From NCBI GenBank assembly GCA_002633005.1, contig NMRA01000542.1:124001-188000 (forward strand): a stretch of 64,000 bases of DNA, read 5' to 3'. Source of the stretch: Phoronis australis. Lineage: Eukaryota; Phoronida; Phoronidae. The number at the start of each line of letters is the position of its first letter. Within the stretch, counting starts at the first letter, position 1. This document shows, in pieces, positions 1-12,617 of the stretch. Under the pieces are notes generated by a model, which had not been told where the DNA came from, made no database searches, and was given only the letters and a program-made list of their open reading frames with translations. The translations under genes and the position numbers were made by a program.

Positions 1-627
1 TTCCGACTTAGTATCCACCGTTGTTGTTCATGCTAGTGTTAAATTGAAACAGAAAATTATCTCCTGGTAGCCAAACACAGGTACTATTGCATATTATGCA
101 GTTAACAAAGGGTACAAGTGGATCGCGTCCTTGCCTAAGTGGGCCTAAAACGGTTTTACTCTAAGACGCACATTCAGTCAAACTCGATATGCCATGACAT
201 TCGTATGAGCTTACATTGCTTTCATTCCTCCTGTGTTGCGTTTCACTTCTCCCTTTCCAGACTACCTTGAGACCAGTTCATCAAAACTGCATGCATTTTG
301 GAAAGCCGGTAATGAGATTGACGCAGTCTTCAAGCGGGGTACGGTCCCCTAACATAGCACAGCACGGCAACGCCGTGCTTTATTAGTTAGCTCTGTAGTA
401 TTGGCGTGACTACCTTGTGCTGCTTATATACACTCACCCCCTTTGTTTGCATTAGACGCACACTACCACAATACTGAACTCTTAACCCTGAGACGAACCG
501 GGCGATTAGGACAAAAGAGATGCATATAGTTTAGGATTTGTTGCAAAATAATTTTGATAACTGATGGGGTGGTGCGATATTTTTACTTGGCGAGATAAAT
601 TTTGCTCATTGTGTTTGTCATGCGAAA

Positions 628-785
628 ATCAGGGGCGGATCTAGGATTTTAAATTGGGGGGCAGGGCAGAGTATTAGCCAGGATTTTGTCCGTCAGACAT
701 TCGCACCCCTGAGCTTCCAAATGGAATTTGGGGGAACTTTAGGGGGACCATGGCCCTTTGCCCCCCTCTAAATGCGCCACTGAAA
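628..785. repeat. Dispersed GGGGCGGATCTAGGATTT repeat, copy 1
   Basis: It starts GGGGCGGATCTAGGATTTTA followed by a G-run and ends with a C-run and TAAATGCGCCACTG, so the ends are roughly inverse. Related copies occur at 12992-13915 and 27852-28060. A non-coding mobile repeat family. Confidence 0.6.
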
Positions 786-1804
786 ATGTTTTATTTTTTT
801 TGTTAGTTCGCAAAATTACGGTCTCATTTTTCAACCGAATGATATGACAGTTTGCACAAAACATCTCCTTGGTGAGCTACTCGAACTAGGCTTGTGGGTG
901 TGGAAGTCATTTTGTTTCACATTCACACTGACATGCTCATAAAATTTGCATGTTTGCTATGATGTGCTCAAAGGCAACTCATTGACAAATGAAAAGGAGA
1001 GTGGGGCCAATAATTTGTCGATAATTTTGCCGGTGAACCCGTGACAAACGGTATAGGCGTAGACCCGGGGGTAATCGAGAAAATAAAGATACAGTGAAAC
1101 AAGAAGACAGGAAACAATACGAGGAGAACATTTGTTAATTATAGTATCGTAGGAGACCTGGAACGGATATGTTTGTTAAGTATAGTACAGTGGGAGACCT
1201 GGTACGGATATGCTTGTTAAGTATAGTACAGTGGGAGACCTGGTACGGATATGCTTGTTAAGTATAGTACAGTGGGAGACCTGGTACGGATATGCTTGTT
1301 AAGTATAGTACCNGTCAGACATTCGCACCCCTGAGCTTCCAAATGGAATTTGGGGGAACTTTAGGGGGACCATGGCCCTTTGCCCCCCTCTAAATGCGCC
1401 ACTGAAAATGTTTTATTTTTTTTTGTTAGTTCGCAAAATTACGGTCTCATTTTTCAACCGAATGATATGACAGTTTGCACAAAACATCTCCTTGGTGAGC
1501 TACTCGAACGAGGCTTGTGGGTGTGGAAGTCATTTTGTTTCACATTCACACTGACATGCTCATAAAATTTGCATGTTTGCTATGATGTGCTCAAAGGCAA
1601 ATCATTGACAAATGAAAAGGAGAGTGGGGCCAATAATTTGTCGATAATTTTGCCGGTGAACTCGTGACAAACGGTATAGGCGTACACCTGGGGGTAATCG
1701 AGAAAATAAAGATACAGTGAAACAAGAAGACGGGAAACAATACGAGGAGAACATTTGTTAATTATAGTATCGTAGGAGACCTGGTACGGATATGTTTGTT
1801 AAGT
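692..1804. repeat. Near-identical direct duplication broken by a single N
   Basis: Positions 692-1181 recur at 1314-1804 with a few mismatches and one T-run indel. The second copy starts directly after a lone N at 1313. Between the copies lies a 41-bp minisatellite. This pattern suggests that an assembler joined two overlapping or allelic contig ends, not a biological duplication. Confidence 0.75.
1140..1312. repeat. 41-bp minisatellite, about four copies
   Basis: Units run TATAGTACAGTGGGAGACCT then GGTACGGATATGCTTGTTAAG. The array ends at the lone N. The second copy of the surrounding duplication has only one unit. Confidence 0.8.
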
Positions 1805-3530
1805 AACCCATTTTTGAGATACAGATCGTCTAAATGCGCTTAAAAACCTGTCCTCAATCAATAAACTCCGAAAATTCCGAGAAAATGTTTTAGGTACAGA
1901 TTTCCAGACCAAATGGATGAAAACTATATTAAAAACGTTTTGATTTTGGTCACTTATCATTATAAGGTTGCCCTTTTTTGACAACGGAAATCTCGGATTT
2001 TATTTTCAAATTCAAGAAAACAGTTTTTAAGAAGTGCAAACCTTATTTCCAGAGCAATGGATAATGGAGTCATCTGTGGCTCTGTTTTCTTTGTTTGAAA
2101 TTTTGTATCACGAAAAAATGGGAACTTGACAGAGAGGAGCCTAATGCTAGCATCAATTGCTGCTTGTTTCATATTTTTGCAACTATATATATTCTGCCAT
2201 ATTCAAGGGCTCCAGCCCCTGGAGGGGACATTCTGATAGCATCCATGGGCACGCGTTTCCATTTTTTTTCTATTGAGGGTTAATTCGCTAGTGCATGCCA
2301 AAGGAAATTAGTAAGATTGTGGTTTTAACCTATTTGTAGTCATTCTCCACCAGTGAAGGTGTGCGACAATTTGCGATTCGCAGGTTTGTATAAATTGTCA
2401 CAAATTGTAGATTGTGACAGCTTTGTGCAGTAATGAAACTTTGGGGTATTACATGGCTGTGATAATTAAGTGTAACTTTAGTGCATCGGCACGGACTATT
2501 TGAATTTTTAAAATAGTGAAAAGCATAATTAAGTTTAAAATTTTGCACCAATATTTGAAAACTAAATATAAGCTATCATAGAGTGCTCAGTCTTGCAAAA
2601 GAAATTATTGGAGTACACGCACTATCTTTACTGGATGCATTTTTTTCTTCGAAATTATTGCTAGAAAACTCGGTCACAACCGAAGCTCAAAATGAGAAAA
2701 TCTGCTCTTGGATGAAAATGGCTTCTGTTTGACACCAGTAACAGATTTTGTGCTAGGCTTAAAATTCTCTCAATTTTTTGCAAGTAAGTCAAAACTGGAG
2801 GTTTAAAAAGTCGGCATGTGAGGGAACAAAATTCTCGTAATCCACATAAATACACATTGTCTACTGCATGTTGACATCTGGTACACTTCAATGATCCTTG
2901 TACTTCTAATTCGAATTCCTAGATCCGTCCCTGAATAGGCGCGTTTTCTGTACCTAGGCTTACATGCACTCTTTGTACTGCCGACATTGTTTGACCGTCT
3001 CGTGCGATAGAACTTTGCGTGCACTTTTATCTTAAGCTAAATGCACTCGTCACTGTACTAATACTCTTTTCTTTCAATTAGCTTAAAATGACTAATATTA
3101 ATTCGGGATCTACTAGCTTTATTGTAAAGCTGTATAAATCTGCAGCTTTGGATTGATCTGGGTAAAAAGTGAGCACAATGAAATCTGACGCAAAATTAAT
3201 GTCATTAAAAGCTACATTCTTCCTTGAGTAGACTTACATGCGCGAAAAAATTCCGTTATTCTGCAGTTAAATTTCTTGAGCTATCCAGGCGTCGAACTTT
3301 GAGTAGCATCAAATAGAGCGATGTCTGTTGTCCAACTTTTGTCTTCGTCCATTCGTCAATACAAGATTCTTTTTTCCCACGTTTATGCACAATTCCTAAC
3401 AATTTACCAGACGTGGTTATGCTTCGTTATCATTTTTAATACTTTATTACCGAGATTCTGGGGAAAGTTTTGCTTCAGCAATATTGTCACAATATCCCAT
3501 GTCACTTTACCAAACCAAAAATGTGCAGAC

Positions 3531-3540
3531 GCGCATGCGC
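3531..3540. promoter_or_regulatory. NRF1-like palindrome GCGCATGCGC
   Basis: A perfect NRF1-type site in AT-rich DNA, with a second at 4190-4199. Whether it belongs to a promoter is unknown. Confidence 0.3.
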
Positions 3541-3830
3541 GTGTCAGAAGCGTACAGTTTGAAATCGACGCCTGAAAATGGCGTTAGCAAATGGCGTTCA
3601 TCAGATGTTGTTTCTTTTAAAGAGACCTGGAATGCGAAAACATGTTAAATTGCGTTCTTCAAAGTGTTTCTCTGCCACTGAAACAGAAAACAATGTGTTC
3701 ACCAAATACTTTTACGGATTGTTTGTAAAGATTTTGAATTTCTGTTGATGTCAAAGCATTTTTCTTTTAGTTTCAAATTTCAAAAAAAAACGATCACTCA
3801 ACTGCTCATTACTTCTTTTATTTTTTCTCA

Positions 3831-3903
3831 CCTCTCCATATTTAGTATAGCAAGACATAGCATTCTCACCTCTCCATATTTAGTATAGCAAGACATAGCA
3901 TAT
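3831..3903. repeat. About 36-bp tandem duplication
   Basis: CACCTCTCCATATTTAGTAT plus AGCAAGACATAGCAT occurs twice in direct succession. No coding content. Confidence 0.8.
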
Positions 3904-5453
3904 TTCGCTTTCTGGAAAATATGATCTTTCGACATTAGATGTAAACAAAACAGGGGCAACTTCAAGCAGCACCCCTATTAAGAGGCAATTGATATTTAAA
4001 ATGTGTTACAAAGGTATCGTAATATTCAAATATATTCTAAAATGCACTTGGAATTCTCTTTGGGAAATCTCTTGCTTCACTGGCTTGCCTCATACTGTGG
4101 CTTTGACCTCAGATTCGGTATGCAATCACAAATGAAAATCCGTGGTTAAAATTCTTCCCGTCAGTAAGCTGTTTGTTGAATGACTGTGAGCGCATGCGCG
4201 CATTTATCGTAAGTGAGAGGAAGATTAGAAACTTTGTGGTCACTACATTCTTCGCACGTATTTCAAATATCGTGAATTTTGTGATTTTTCGTGGACAAGT
4301 GAAATAATTCTGTAGGGGAATAATTCAGGGGGAAAGTGAATAATTATGTGGTAGACGTTGCGAGATAATACTTTTCGCCAAGAATTGTTTAAAAGACGAG
4401 TTTCAGCGTTCTGTGTCTCATTAACAATCGCATACCACGGTTGGGTGTACTACATTTTGATATAAGTCTCATAGTGACAGTTCAGAGAAATCTAGCTTGA
4501 GTGGATTAAAAAGGAAACTTCGTTTAATTTGCCAACGTTTTACACAAATCGCTCGCTAGCTGGTGAATATTCGGGACCAGGTTTCAAACTTCTCTGGGAA
4601 ATGGCTTCTGCTGAGCTTCCTCGTGCGTTTTGACGAGTGTTTGTCATTTGAATTTACACATGTGGAGTCTCTTTGTAAAACAATTTCCTAGGGCAACTAA
4701 ACCCTATGGCACTTTAATTCCGAAAACATTGAGGAAATTAGAAAGTTCTGCGCCAACAACCTTAACAAGATAAACACATCCTCTGCGCAGCATTTAAACT
4801 TTGAATACATTTTCAGTTGAAATATGTATTTGAAATAATTCCTGGTTTGCCATTCTGCATGGTTAGTTAAATGGTCATTATGGATTTTGCTACCGAAAAG
4901 CGCAAGGTGGGATTTATGTTGGATGCAGTTGACTTGTTGAAGTTATTAACTTTGGCCAAGGCTTATTGATAGTATTAAAATACGCCAGTTCTCGCTATCA
5001 TCTGCCAGCCATTTGCTCAAACCAAGGCCTGTGACATTACCAGTTCAGTACTCTTAAAACACGTTGACATTTGTCGAGTGGGTTTAGCTGCGCCAGCGAA
5101 GCGTTGGACCGTCACCACTGTGATTGCGGGTTCAGAATATCACCTTTCTCGCCGATAATTAAACTTAAACAGAACCAAATGCTGGCATTTTTAAATATTT
5201 CTATAGGCCTATTTGAGCTCATCTATGCAATGGTCAAGTTTGTGACGGCTGAAAACACATTTTAAGTATAGTGTTTTGAAACTGTGCTTTGTAGTTAAAA
5301 GCAATATTTTTGAAGTATTCTTAAATGATGTCAAAAGCGTACGAAATCCACCAGTGTTTCAACTTTTTAATTTCGCGACAAATTGTGCACAATCTGTGTT
5401 TTAGAACATATTTCGGTTACATTCTAGATGTTTCAAATATTTGTCTTTGACAG

Positions 5454-8400
5454 AGCACAGGGTTTCGGACTCCAAAGGAAAGTTAAAACACAACAACGGA
5501 GGCAACAGTGCGTCATCATCGTCTGCTAACCAGGAGAATCAATTGAAAGCGAGGCGAAATGTGGCCAAAATGCTTATCACCATAGTGATTATGTTCGCCG
5601 TTTGCTACCTACCAGTCAATCTGATGAATATATTCAGGTTAAATTATAATTAACATGAGTGTTTAATTGCTTGACTCATATTTTAGTATTGCAGGAATGG
5701 TGATACCAAAGTTTTGCCATTAAATCTAACGTCACGAATACTCGACTACAATGTTTACATTGAGCCACAGTATGCAACAGTAAAAGCCGAGGCAGTTATT
5801 TAGATGTTGATCTGTACTCGAATAATTCATAAAAACTACTTAAAATTACAAGCGTACCTTTTGTTCTTTTCGTTCTTAATTTCAAAAAAAATCAGAAAAT
5901 CAGCCCAATTCATACATGTACTCATTGATGTGTCGACTAGACAAGTCTTGACAAATTGATAAATATCTGCGTATATTTTCGGCTTACGGTAAGAGAACAT
6001 TTTTTTAAAAGCTAATGTCACAAAACGGATCGATTCATAATAATTCATCACTTCAAAAAGAAAACTTCACTTTAAAATGTTTAAAGTGGCTTTCATTCCC
6101 GTTTACGACTTAAACATAAGCTCTTACCGTATAAGCTGATGTATAAATCCATGCCCTTATAGACGAAATGTTGCAATTTGGGAACATTTGAAGATGCTAT
6201 GACCTCGAGTATAGCGACATGCCATTCCGTGGAAATAGCGAATGAGGCCTGTTTTCACTTATAAATGCAACTAGAATACAAATTGGTCTCAAACATTACC
6301 TTGCCACGATAACATTTTTTATGCCATTTAAGCGATTTGAAGGGTTACCCGTCATTGATCCGCCCAAGAGTGTTAAACACTCAAATGAGATTTTTTTCTG
6401 AAGCTCCCTTTACCCTTGAAAGACATTTCTGGAAGTGAAAGTCAGTTTTCATTATGATATGGAAAGGTTTGAGACATCGTTTGTGTCTTTAAATTAAAGT
6501 CTTCTTCGTTTACATTTTACTCACATTTTGTTAGCAAAAATAAAATGTATTTCTTATAGGATTAATTGCTTTAGAACATTTTCTGTGGATCATAGCGATA
6601 CAGAAGTTTACTAGACATTACCATTCCATGTTCATCTGATTATTTCACCTCGGGATAAAAGCTAATTTGATATGATATTCACCAAATTATACCCAAAGTA
6701 TCACTAAACAAGTACATGTATGCATAGCGATCACGAGCTTTATATTGGGGCTAAAACAGAAGGCATGCTTACATTTCTGAGCAATTTTGAAAAATGTTAT
6801 GGAACAACATGGTAAATGTAAATGTATGTGATTTTAAGCAAATACTGCTTCATTTTGTACTGAGATAACGACTCATTGGCATAAACCTATGTCAACGGTT
6901 TGATCGTCGCACCCTGTTCCGTACGTTTGGGTCTTCGATATATTATTCGCATTAGCTATGTACGTACACCACTACCTGATCAAGTCAGTTTAACGATTTT
7001 CCCGTCTGTAGGTATGCTGGAGTTAAAATTGCACACGAAGAGACTGGCAGGTCCATTGCGTTAGTGTCTCATTGGCTCTGCTACTTGAATAGCGCTGTCA
7101 ATCCGATTATCTACAACTTCATGAGTGGTGAGTGAAACAATTTTTCAACATAGGTACTCAGATGGTCGTTACTAAAGCTGTGATGTGTGAAACAACTTAT
7201 AAACTTAATTACCATGTTTTGTAAATATTTTTCTTTTTACACTTGCAAGACTCAACATGGCCGCAGGCTCGTGGACTTTTGTTTTGTCAAATTGCTAAAA
7301 AATATTTCCAATAAATTTTGCCCTCTAGTTGGCATAGTCATAGATGTCACCAAACAGTGTTTCTAACTTTTAGCGTTAGCTGAAAAAATGTAAATATTTG
7401 CGTAAAGACATTTTAAATGCCAATTTTAGCTATAAATTTTGTCTGTTGTTGATGGTCTTGATTTCATGTTGAAAGGAAGCGCGCAGCACAAAAATATTTC
7501 ACAGATTTTTCGTGAATGCTGCTAAGCGTCATCACAACTCAGTACGGTGGCTGTGTACGGTGGCTGTGAAAGGACGGCACGGGCAACTTTTTCTCTCCGT
7601 TGTTAATTCTATCGATAGACTTAATAACTCTATCGATATACTTAATAACTCTATCGATAGACTTATTAACTCTATCGATAGACTTACTATCTCTATCGAT
7701 AGACTTAATAACTCTATCGATAGCCTTACTGTCTCTATCGATAGACTTACTAACTCTATCGATAGACTTCCTATCTCTATCGATAGACTTACTAACTCTA
7801 TCGATAGAGTTAGTTAGTCTATTGTCCTTTTACAGCCACCGTACCTCAGCATTTAACGTTCTTCTGCGTTTTATTTTCTACAAAAATATCATCTATTCCA
7901 GCAAATGTCTGTTCATTGTAAGGAAAATCATAAGTAAAAAATAATGTAGGTAAAGAACAGTCGTTAAGTTCTTATGTCGTAATGCATGGTGAACATACAT
8001 ACGAAAACTCTATCAATGATACATCTAGAATTCTCATCCTTCTTGCCATTGTCGTTGACAAGGAAACTAATGGATTAAAACGACATGCCAGGCGACACTA
8101 ATCAAATACCAACTTAGCCTCGTTCCGGCTACAAACCATACCTCATGTGGAACTTACTGAGTTGCCAAGACTCTTCGTTGCTTACTTAAAAACGTTGTAG
8201 AGAATACACAAAACCTTTTGCTTGTAACTTTGCTACTTTGCTGACTGTCCAATAACGGGTTCGAAGGCGCACTTATTAACGGCTCTAAGCAGTATATTAG
8301 GATAACAAGTCTGCAGTCTGTAGAAAAAAATAACACCAACGCCGTATATCTGGAAAGTGGTCTTATTAATGAGACAATTTCTTGATGTTGTTACCTAGCA

Positions 8401-8839
8401 GCATGCACGTGCTATTAAAAGTAAAAGGTGACCGATGTGCGCCCTTGGAGTAAGAGTTAACATTCGTTGCAGATTTAATAGTTATTTGACGTCATGTTTA
8501 AGACGAATCACGGCTCAGAAAAGATCGAAATTTTCTAATCCCACTCAGTAACTAGTTTAACACCGTCTTCGCTACTTTGCAGCCACTTTCAAAAAGGAAT
8601 TCAGGCACGCATGCAGTTGTTTAATGCCATCGTCTGCTCGTCGACGAGGCCGAACGGGTCGCTTCAAGGACAGTGGCTACTCTTACAGATATACAACGCA
8701 GTCAAGCTTCATGAGCAAAGACCGCGCTGAGTCAACGCGCGAGCCCCTGACTATTACAACACTAAATAAAAGTGGCAGTCTTGGGAGCGCAAGGAGTAAC
8801 TGTACAACCATGTCAAGAGATTTGACGTCGTGCGCGTGA
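5454..8839 (+). CDS. Orexin-receptor-like class A GPCR, 3' exons (TM6, TM7, C-tail)
   Basis: Three coding exons join in phase: 5454-5637, 7012-7127 and 8583-8839 (stop TGA). The first ends intracellular loop 3 and holds TM6, with ARRNVAKML leading into FAVCYLPVN, where CYLP replaces the usual CWxP. The second holds TM7 with SHWLCYLNSAVNPIIY (NPxxY present). The third opens with helix 8 (TFKKEFRHACSC, Cys for palmitoylation) and a Ser/Thr-rich tail. All junctions are GT-AG and every phase closes. The TM6 and TM7 residues most resemble orexin/hypocretin receptors among neuropeptide GPCRs; allatotropin receptors are the next option. Such receptors signal through G proteins at the cell surface. 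TM1-5 were not found in positions 1-5453 and probably lie upstream of the window. A possible polyadenylation signal AATAAA is at 8989-8994. Family assignment is by eye; the ligand is unknown. Confidence 0.82.
7542..7844. mobile_element. Foldback element: inverted ends around a TATCGATA tandem array
   Basis: GTACGGTGGCTGTGAAAGGAC at 7555-7575 (partly duplicated at 7542-7554) is matched in inverse orientation at 7824-7844 with one mismatch. Between them are about ten 21-bp units of AACTCTATCGATAGACTTAAT (about 7608-7811), each with the palindrome CTATCGATAG. The 21-bp period, a multiple of three, keeps two frames open; these are not genes. It sits in the intron before the GPCR C-tail exon. Confidence 0.8.
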
Positions 8840-8994
8840 GGTACACACGTCCATTCCGTATGCGTGGATGCAATTGATCGGTGCAGCAGTAAGCACTTTA
8901 GGCCGTGGATCATTCGGTGCAGTGTTGTCGTATGAGGTATAAGCAGGCAAGTTTGTGCAACGGATTTCCCGCGCAAACACTATTTCGGAATAAA

Positions 8995-10218
8995 GTGAAA
9001 TGTTTACGCGGATACTCATTGAAATTGCATTTCCGTTCATTTCATTTAAAATACATCTCAAGTCTTTCAGTTTGTATATTTCAAAATATTTCACAAATGC
9101 CTGGCCCACAGGTCTGACATTTCTCTATTTGCTTGAGCTGAAATCTCACTTGATCTCAGGATCATGCAACTATGCGTATGAACTTAAGCGTAGTCAACCA
9201 ATTTTGCGCATAATTAAAGAAAATGTTTCGATACGTGGTGTTTTCACAGCCAATACGAACATCACGTGTAATTTTCATAGCGCATGCGTTTGGCAATACT
9301 TGCGGTCCCTCACTTCGAGGAAAAGCAAGGCAAACCTCAATGAGCGTAAGAGCTGTGAAAACAACGTCGAAAAACTCTTCAATCTGGAATTAACGGTTGA
9401 GAATAATATGATTGATTGAAAAGTTTGTTTCTCGGACACGGGTGATGTTCAACCTTAGCCAATCAAAAATGGCTAAGAGGTCAAATTCGTAAATTTCACC
9501 GTTCAAATACAAAGTAGTGGTGAACGGCCATAATGTAAGTGAGAAATTTATTCTTCGGTCTATAAGTTTGCATGCCTTTTACGCTCGAGTCGAGAAAAAC
9601 ATTTTTAGTGCCAAACGTCTGATAGAAAAGACGAAAGTACTGAAATTCGTTGCACTGCTTGTATTTCATATGTACATGTACATAGTAAGTACACGATAAC
9701 GTTATACGGACATCGTGTCCCATATACCCAAGGCACTTTGAAAAGCACACTTCACCTGAGAGAATTTGTGCTTAAGGCGGATCATGTGACCAATTATTAA
9801 CAATTTCTGAGAGCACCTGTGGGTGGTCTACATCAACTGTAACAAATTTTTATGAAACTTTGTGAGGGTTTGGTCTTCCCCTAGATATCCACAGTCAACT
9901 TTTTTCTGACACAGGTCTCGTTTTCATTTTTATGCTGATCTTGATAAAATGGCTTTTCGACACTCCTTTCGGTAAAAAAGCTGTCAACTTTGCAAGCCTA
10001 TTGCGACATCTTAAAAGATAGGATTAACTACGATTTTTTCTCTGAATGCGTTTGACCTTAGATTCAGAAACACGTTTCATAACGTTTAAGTATTTAAGTA
10101 CTGGCTTTTCAAAAACTGCCATTTTTTGAAAATTTTCGATAGACTGATTTTGGCCATTTTCAATGGAAACGTGAGCAAAGAATATAGCATGCGTGAATAT
10201 GAAACCAGCGTGATTTGG
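8995..10218. other. Intergenic stretch after the GPCR gene
   Basis: A 139-codon frame at 9000-9419 has no domain, poor composition and lies past the probable polyadenylation signal. Nothing else is supportable. Confidence 0.5.
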
Positions 10219-10400
10219 CAATATTGGGTTAAAAAACGAGAGTTTACAAGAAGACTATAAGATAGGCAAGCATAACGTTTCGAGCCTGCAGCCCAACGTT
10301 ATGCTTACCTAGCTTATAGTCTTTAAGTAATTCTCTCGTTTGTTACCGTCATCACTGAAGACAACTATGAATTATAAACACTTTTAACAATATTGGGTTA
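10219..10400. mobile_element. Foldback insertion flanked by 13-bp direct repeats
   Basis: CAATATTGGGTTA occurs at 10219-10231 and 10388-10400, consistent with a target-site duplication around a 156-bp insert. Positions 10234-10341 of the insert form a near-perfect hairpin: AAACGAGAG and AGACTATAAGATAGGCAAGC pair with the inverse copy that ends CTCTCGTTT. No coding content. Confidence 0.7.
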
Positions 10401-11484
10401 GTTAAGTACATACATGAAGCCAAAAGTTTGGTCTTTTGTCCGCTTAGTGGTTAACATGTACTTTTACTGAGTATACCTTGCACTATTTGGCTATTCAGCA
10501 ACAGTGATTACACAGTAGCTTTACAAAAAAGACGTACTACAAACATGACCATTCGAATACGCTAAGTGGATAATTAAGAATTTTTTAAATAGGAGGGTTT
10601 TCAGAGACCATCGGAAGTCCCTCTTCTATTAACTTCAGCAATTTTTCTATGTAATCTGGTGACAACATTCACTCCACCTTGGTAGCGATGCTGTAGTAGT
10701 GCGAAGGGTATGTGACAAGGGTGCAAGTAGTGATGGGGTGACGGTTGTGGAGGTTCCGGGGGGCGACTTTGATCCCTCAACAAAACCTGATTCTACTCTT
10801 ACAGCGAGGTATGCGTGTATAACACATTGTTTCTCAGGTCAATCCCTAAAATACATTATATCAGAGTGTACCATGCACAAGAAAACCTGCCAATTTGAGT
10901 TCAACAAGCTTGAATATGGGTCATGAAATCCTCTCTTATTTTGTGATTTGTGTAGGAGTTGCGTAGTTAGTTTAACGACAATACGTTTTCACCTAAAAAA
11001 ATGTTAGCAACGTCTGCTCAAGTGGCCACACGAAAAGAATCTTGACTTCATAAACCATTTTAGCCATTTACGGCATGGATTTTCTGAATTAGTCTGCACT
11101 CAAAAATCTGCCTTTGTTCGATAATTCTCATATAACTGACGTGGAAGTAAAAAATGTCACCTTGTATGAAACAATATACTAACATTTACTTGAACACGAA
11201 CATCCGGGTAATGGTCCTTATGCCTGCAGTCAAACATTTGCAAGTAAGACATTCTTTACAGAACAGAAATCCTTGCAGAAGACTTTGTTGCCATTTGTCA
11301 TGCATAGTCGACACGTATTTGTAAATAAAACGTCATTGTGCCGGTGACAATGTTTCATACTATACACTGTACATGGTATGGACTTTAAAGACGGGGTGAT
11401 AGCATTAAGGCAGACAAAATGACGTACTAAATGCATTTATTGGTCAATATTATGTTGCTTCCTATGTTACTAGCTAATAGCATT

Positions 11485-12617
11485 CTTATCGCCAGTCAAC
11501 AAGACTGAGTTCCATTTAGTGCCGAATAAAATCTAGAGTTACTAAACGGAGTGCATGGTGTAATCTTTGATAAGAGTGAAGTGCTACTTTTTTCCCATTG
11601 CTACGAGAGGTTGTATACGGAATACATAGTGCCGCAGAAGAGACGACGGTAACCGCTGTCACAAAGCGCCACCTATAGGGAAGATTTTCCCTCGGACTGA
11701 TTCGGGGGTACCAATGAAAATGGTCGGGCGGCAAGGAGTGTAAATGAGAGTTAAGTTGTAGGTTGAAAAGCTAATTTGTTGTTATTAAAATGTATACACA
11801 TGTCTTGACTATTAATAAAGGTTACTTATGAACCATGTTTTTTATTTTATTCTGCAGTTCGTAAATTTTTCTTTACTGAAAAAGCCCACCCATTCTCCCA
11901 CAAAATTCTGAGAACAGGGAATGAGTCGGCCATCTTCGGTTACTACGTCATATCAGAGAGGCGTGTCTAGAGCAATGCCTAGTCGGTCGAGTATCTTCAA
12001 TGTTATGTACCGAAAGAGTTTAGTGGTTTTTTTACGAATTTCAACGTATTTNCTTATCGCCAGTCAACAAGACTGAGTTCCATTTAGTGCCGAATAAAAT
12101 CTAGAGTTACTAAACGGAGTGCATGGTGTAATCTTTGATAGGAGTGAAGTGCTACTTTTTTCCCATTGCTACGAGAGGTTGTATACGGAATACATAGTGC
12201 CGCAGAAGAGACGACGGTAACCGCTGTCACAAAGTGCCACCTATAGGGAAGATTTTCCCTCGAACTGATTCGGGGGTACCAATGAAAATGGTCGGGCGGC
12301 AAGGAGTGTAAATGAGAGTTAAGGTTGTAGGTTGAAAAGCTAATTTGTTGTTATTAAAATGTATACACATGTCTTGACTATTAATAAAGGTTACTTATGA
12401 ACCATGTTTTTTATTTTATTCTGCAGTTCGTAAATTTTTCTTTACTGAAAAAGCCCACCCATTTTCCCACAAAATTCTGAGAACAGGGAATGAGTCGGCT
12501 TTCTTCGGTTACTACGTCATATCAGAGAGGCGTGTCTAGAGCAATGCCTAGTCGGTCGAGTATCTTCAATGTTATGTGCCGAAAGATTTTAGTGTTTTTT
12601 ACGAATTGCAACGTATT
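11485..12617. repeat. Second near-identical direct duplication broken by a single N
   Basis: Positions 11485-12051 recur at 12053-12617 with scattered substitutions; a lone N at 12052 separates them. As at 1313, the second copy begins directly after the N, which points to an overlapping-contig artefact. The 72-codon minus-strand frame in each copy has no recognisable domain. Confidence 0.75.

Larger units (their letters stand above)
1805..5453. other. Gene-free stretch 5' of the visible GPCR exons
   Basis: AT-rich sequence with only short random frames. It is probably an intron of the GPCR gene, because earlier exons must lie upstream. Apart from the small duplication at 3.83 kb and two NRF1-like sites, I see nothing supportable. 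Confidence 0.5.

Noticed and set aside
7512-7944. Open frames of 101 and 114 codons over the SIDRL-type repeat
   Set aside because: They are produced by the 21-bp tandem array, whose length is a multiple of three; not protein-coding.
9000-9419. 139-codon frame after the GPCR stop
   Set aside because: Lies beyond the stop codon and likely polyadenylation signal, hydrophobic and AT-driven composition, no domain.
11516-12302. Two copies of a 72-codon minus-strand frame
   Set aside because: The copies arise from the lone-N duplication, and the product resembles no known protein.
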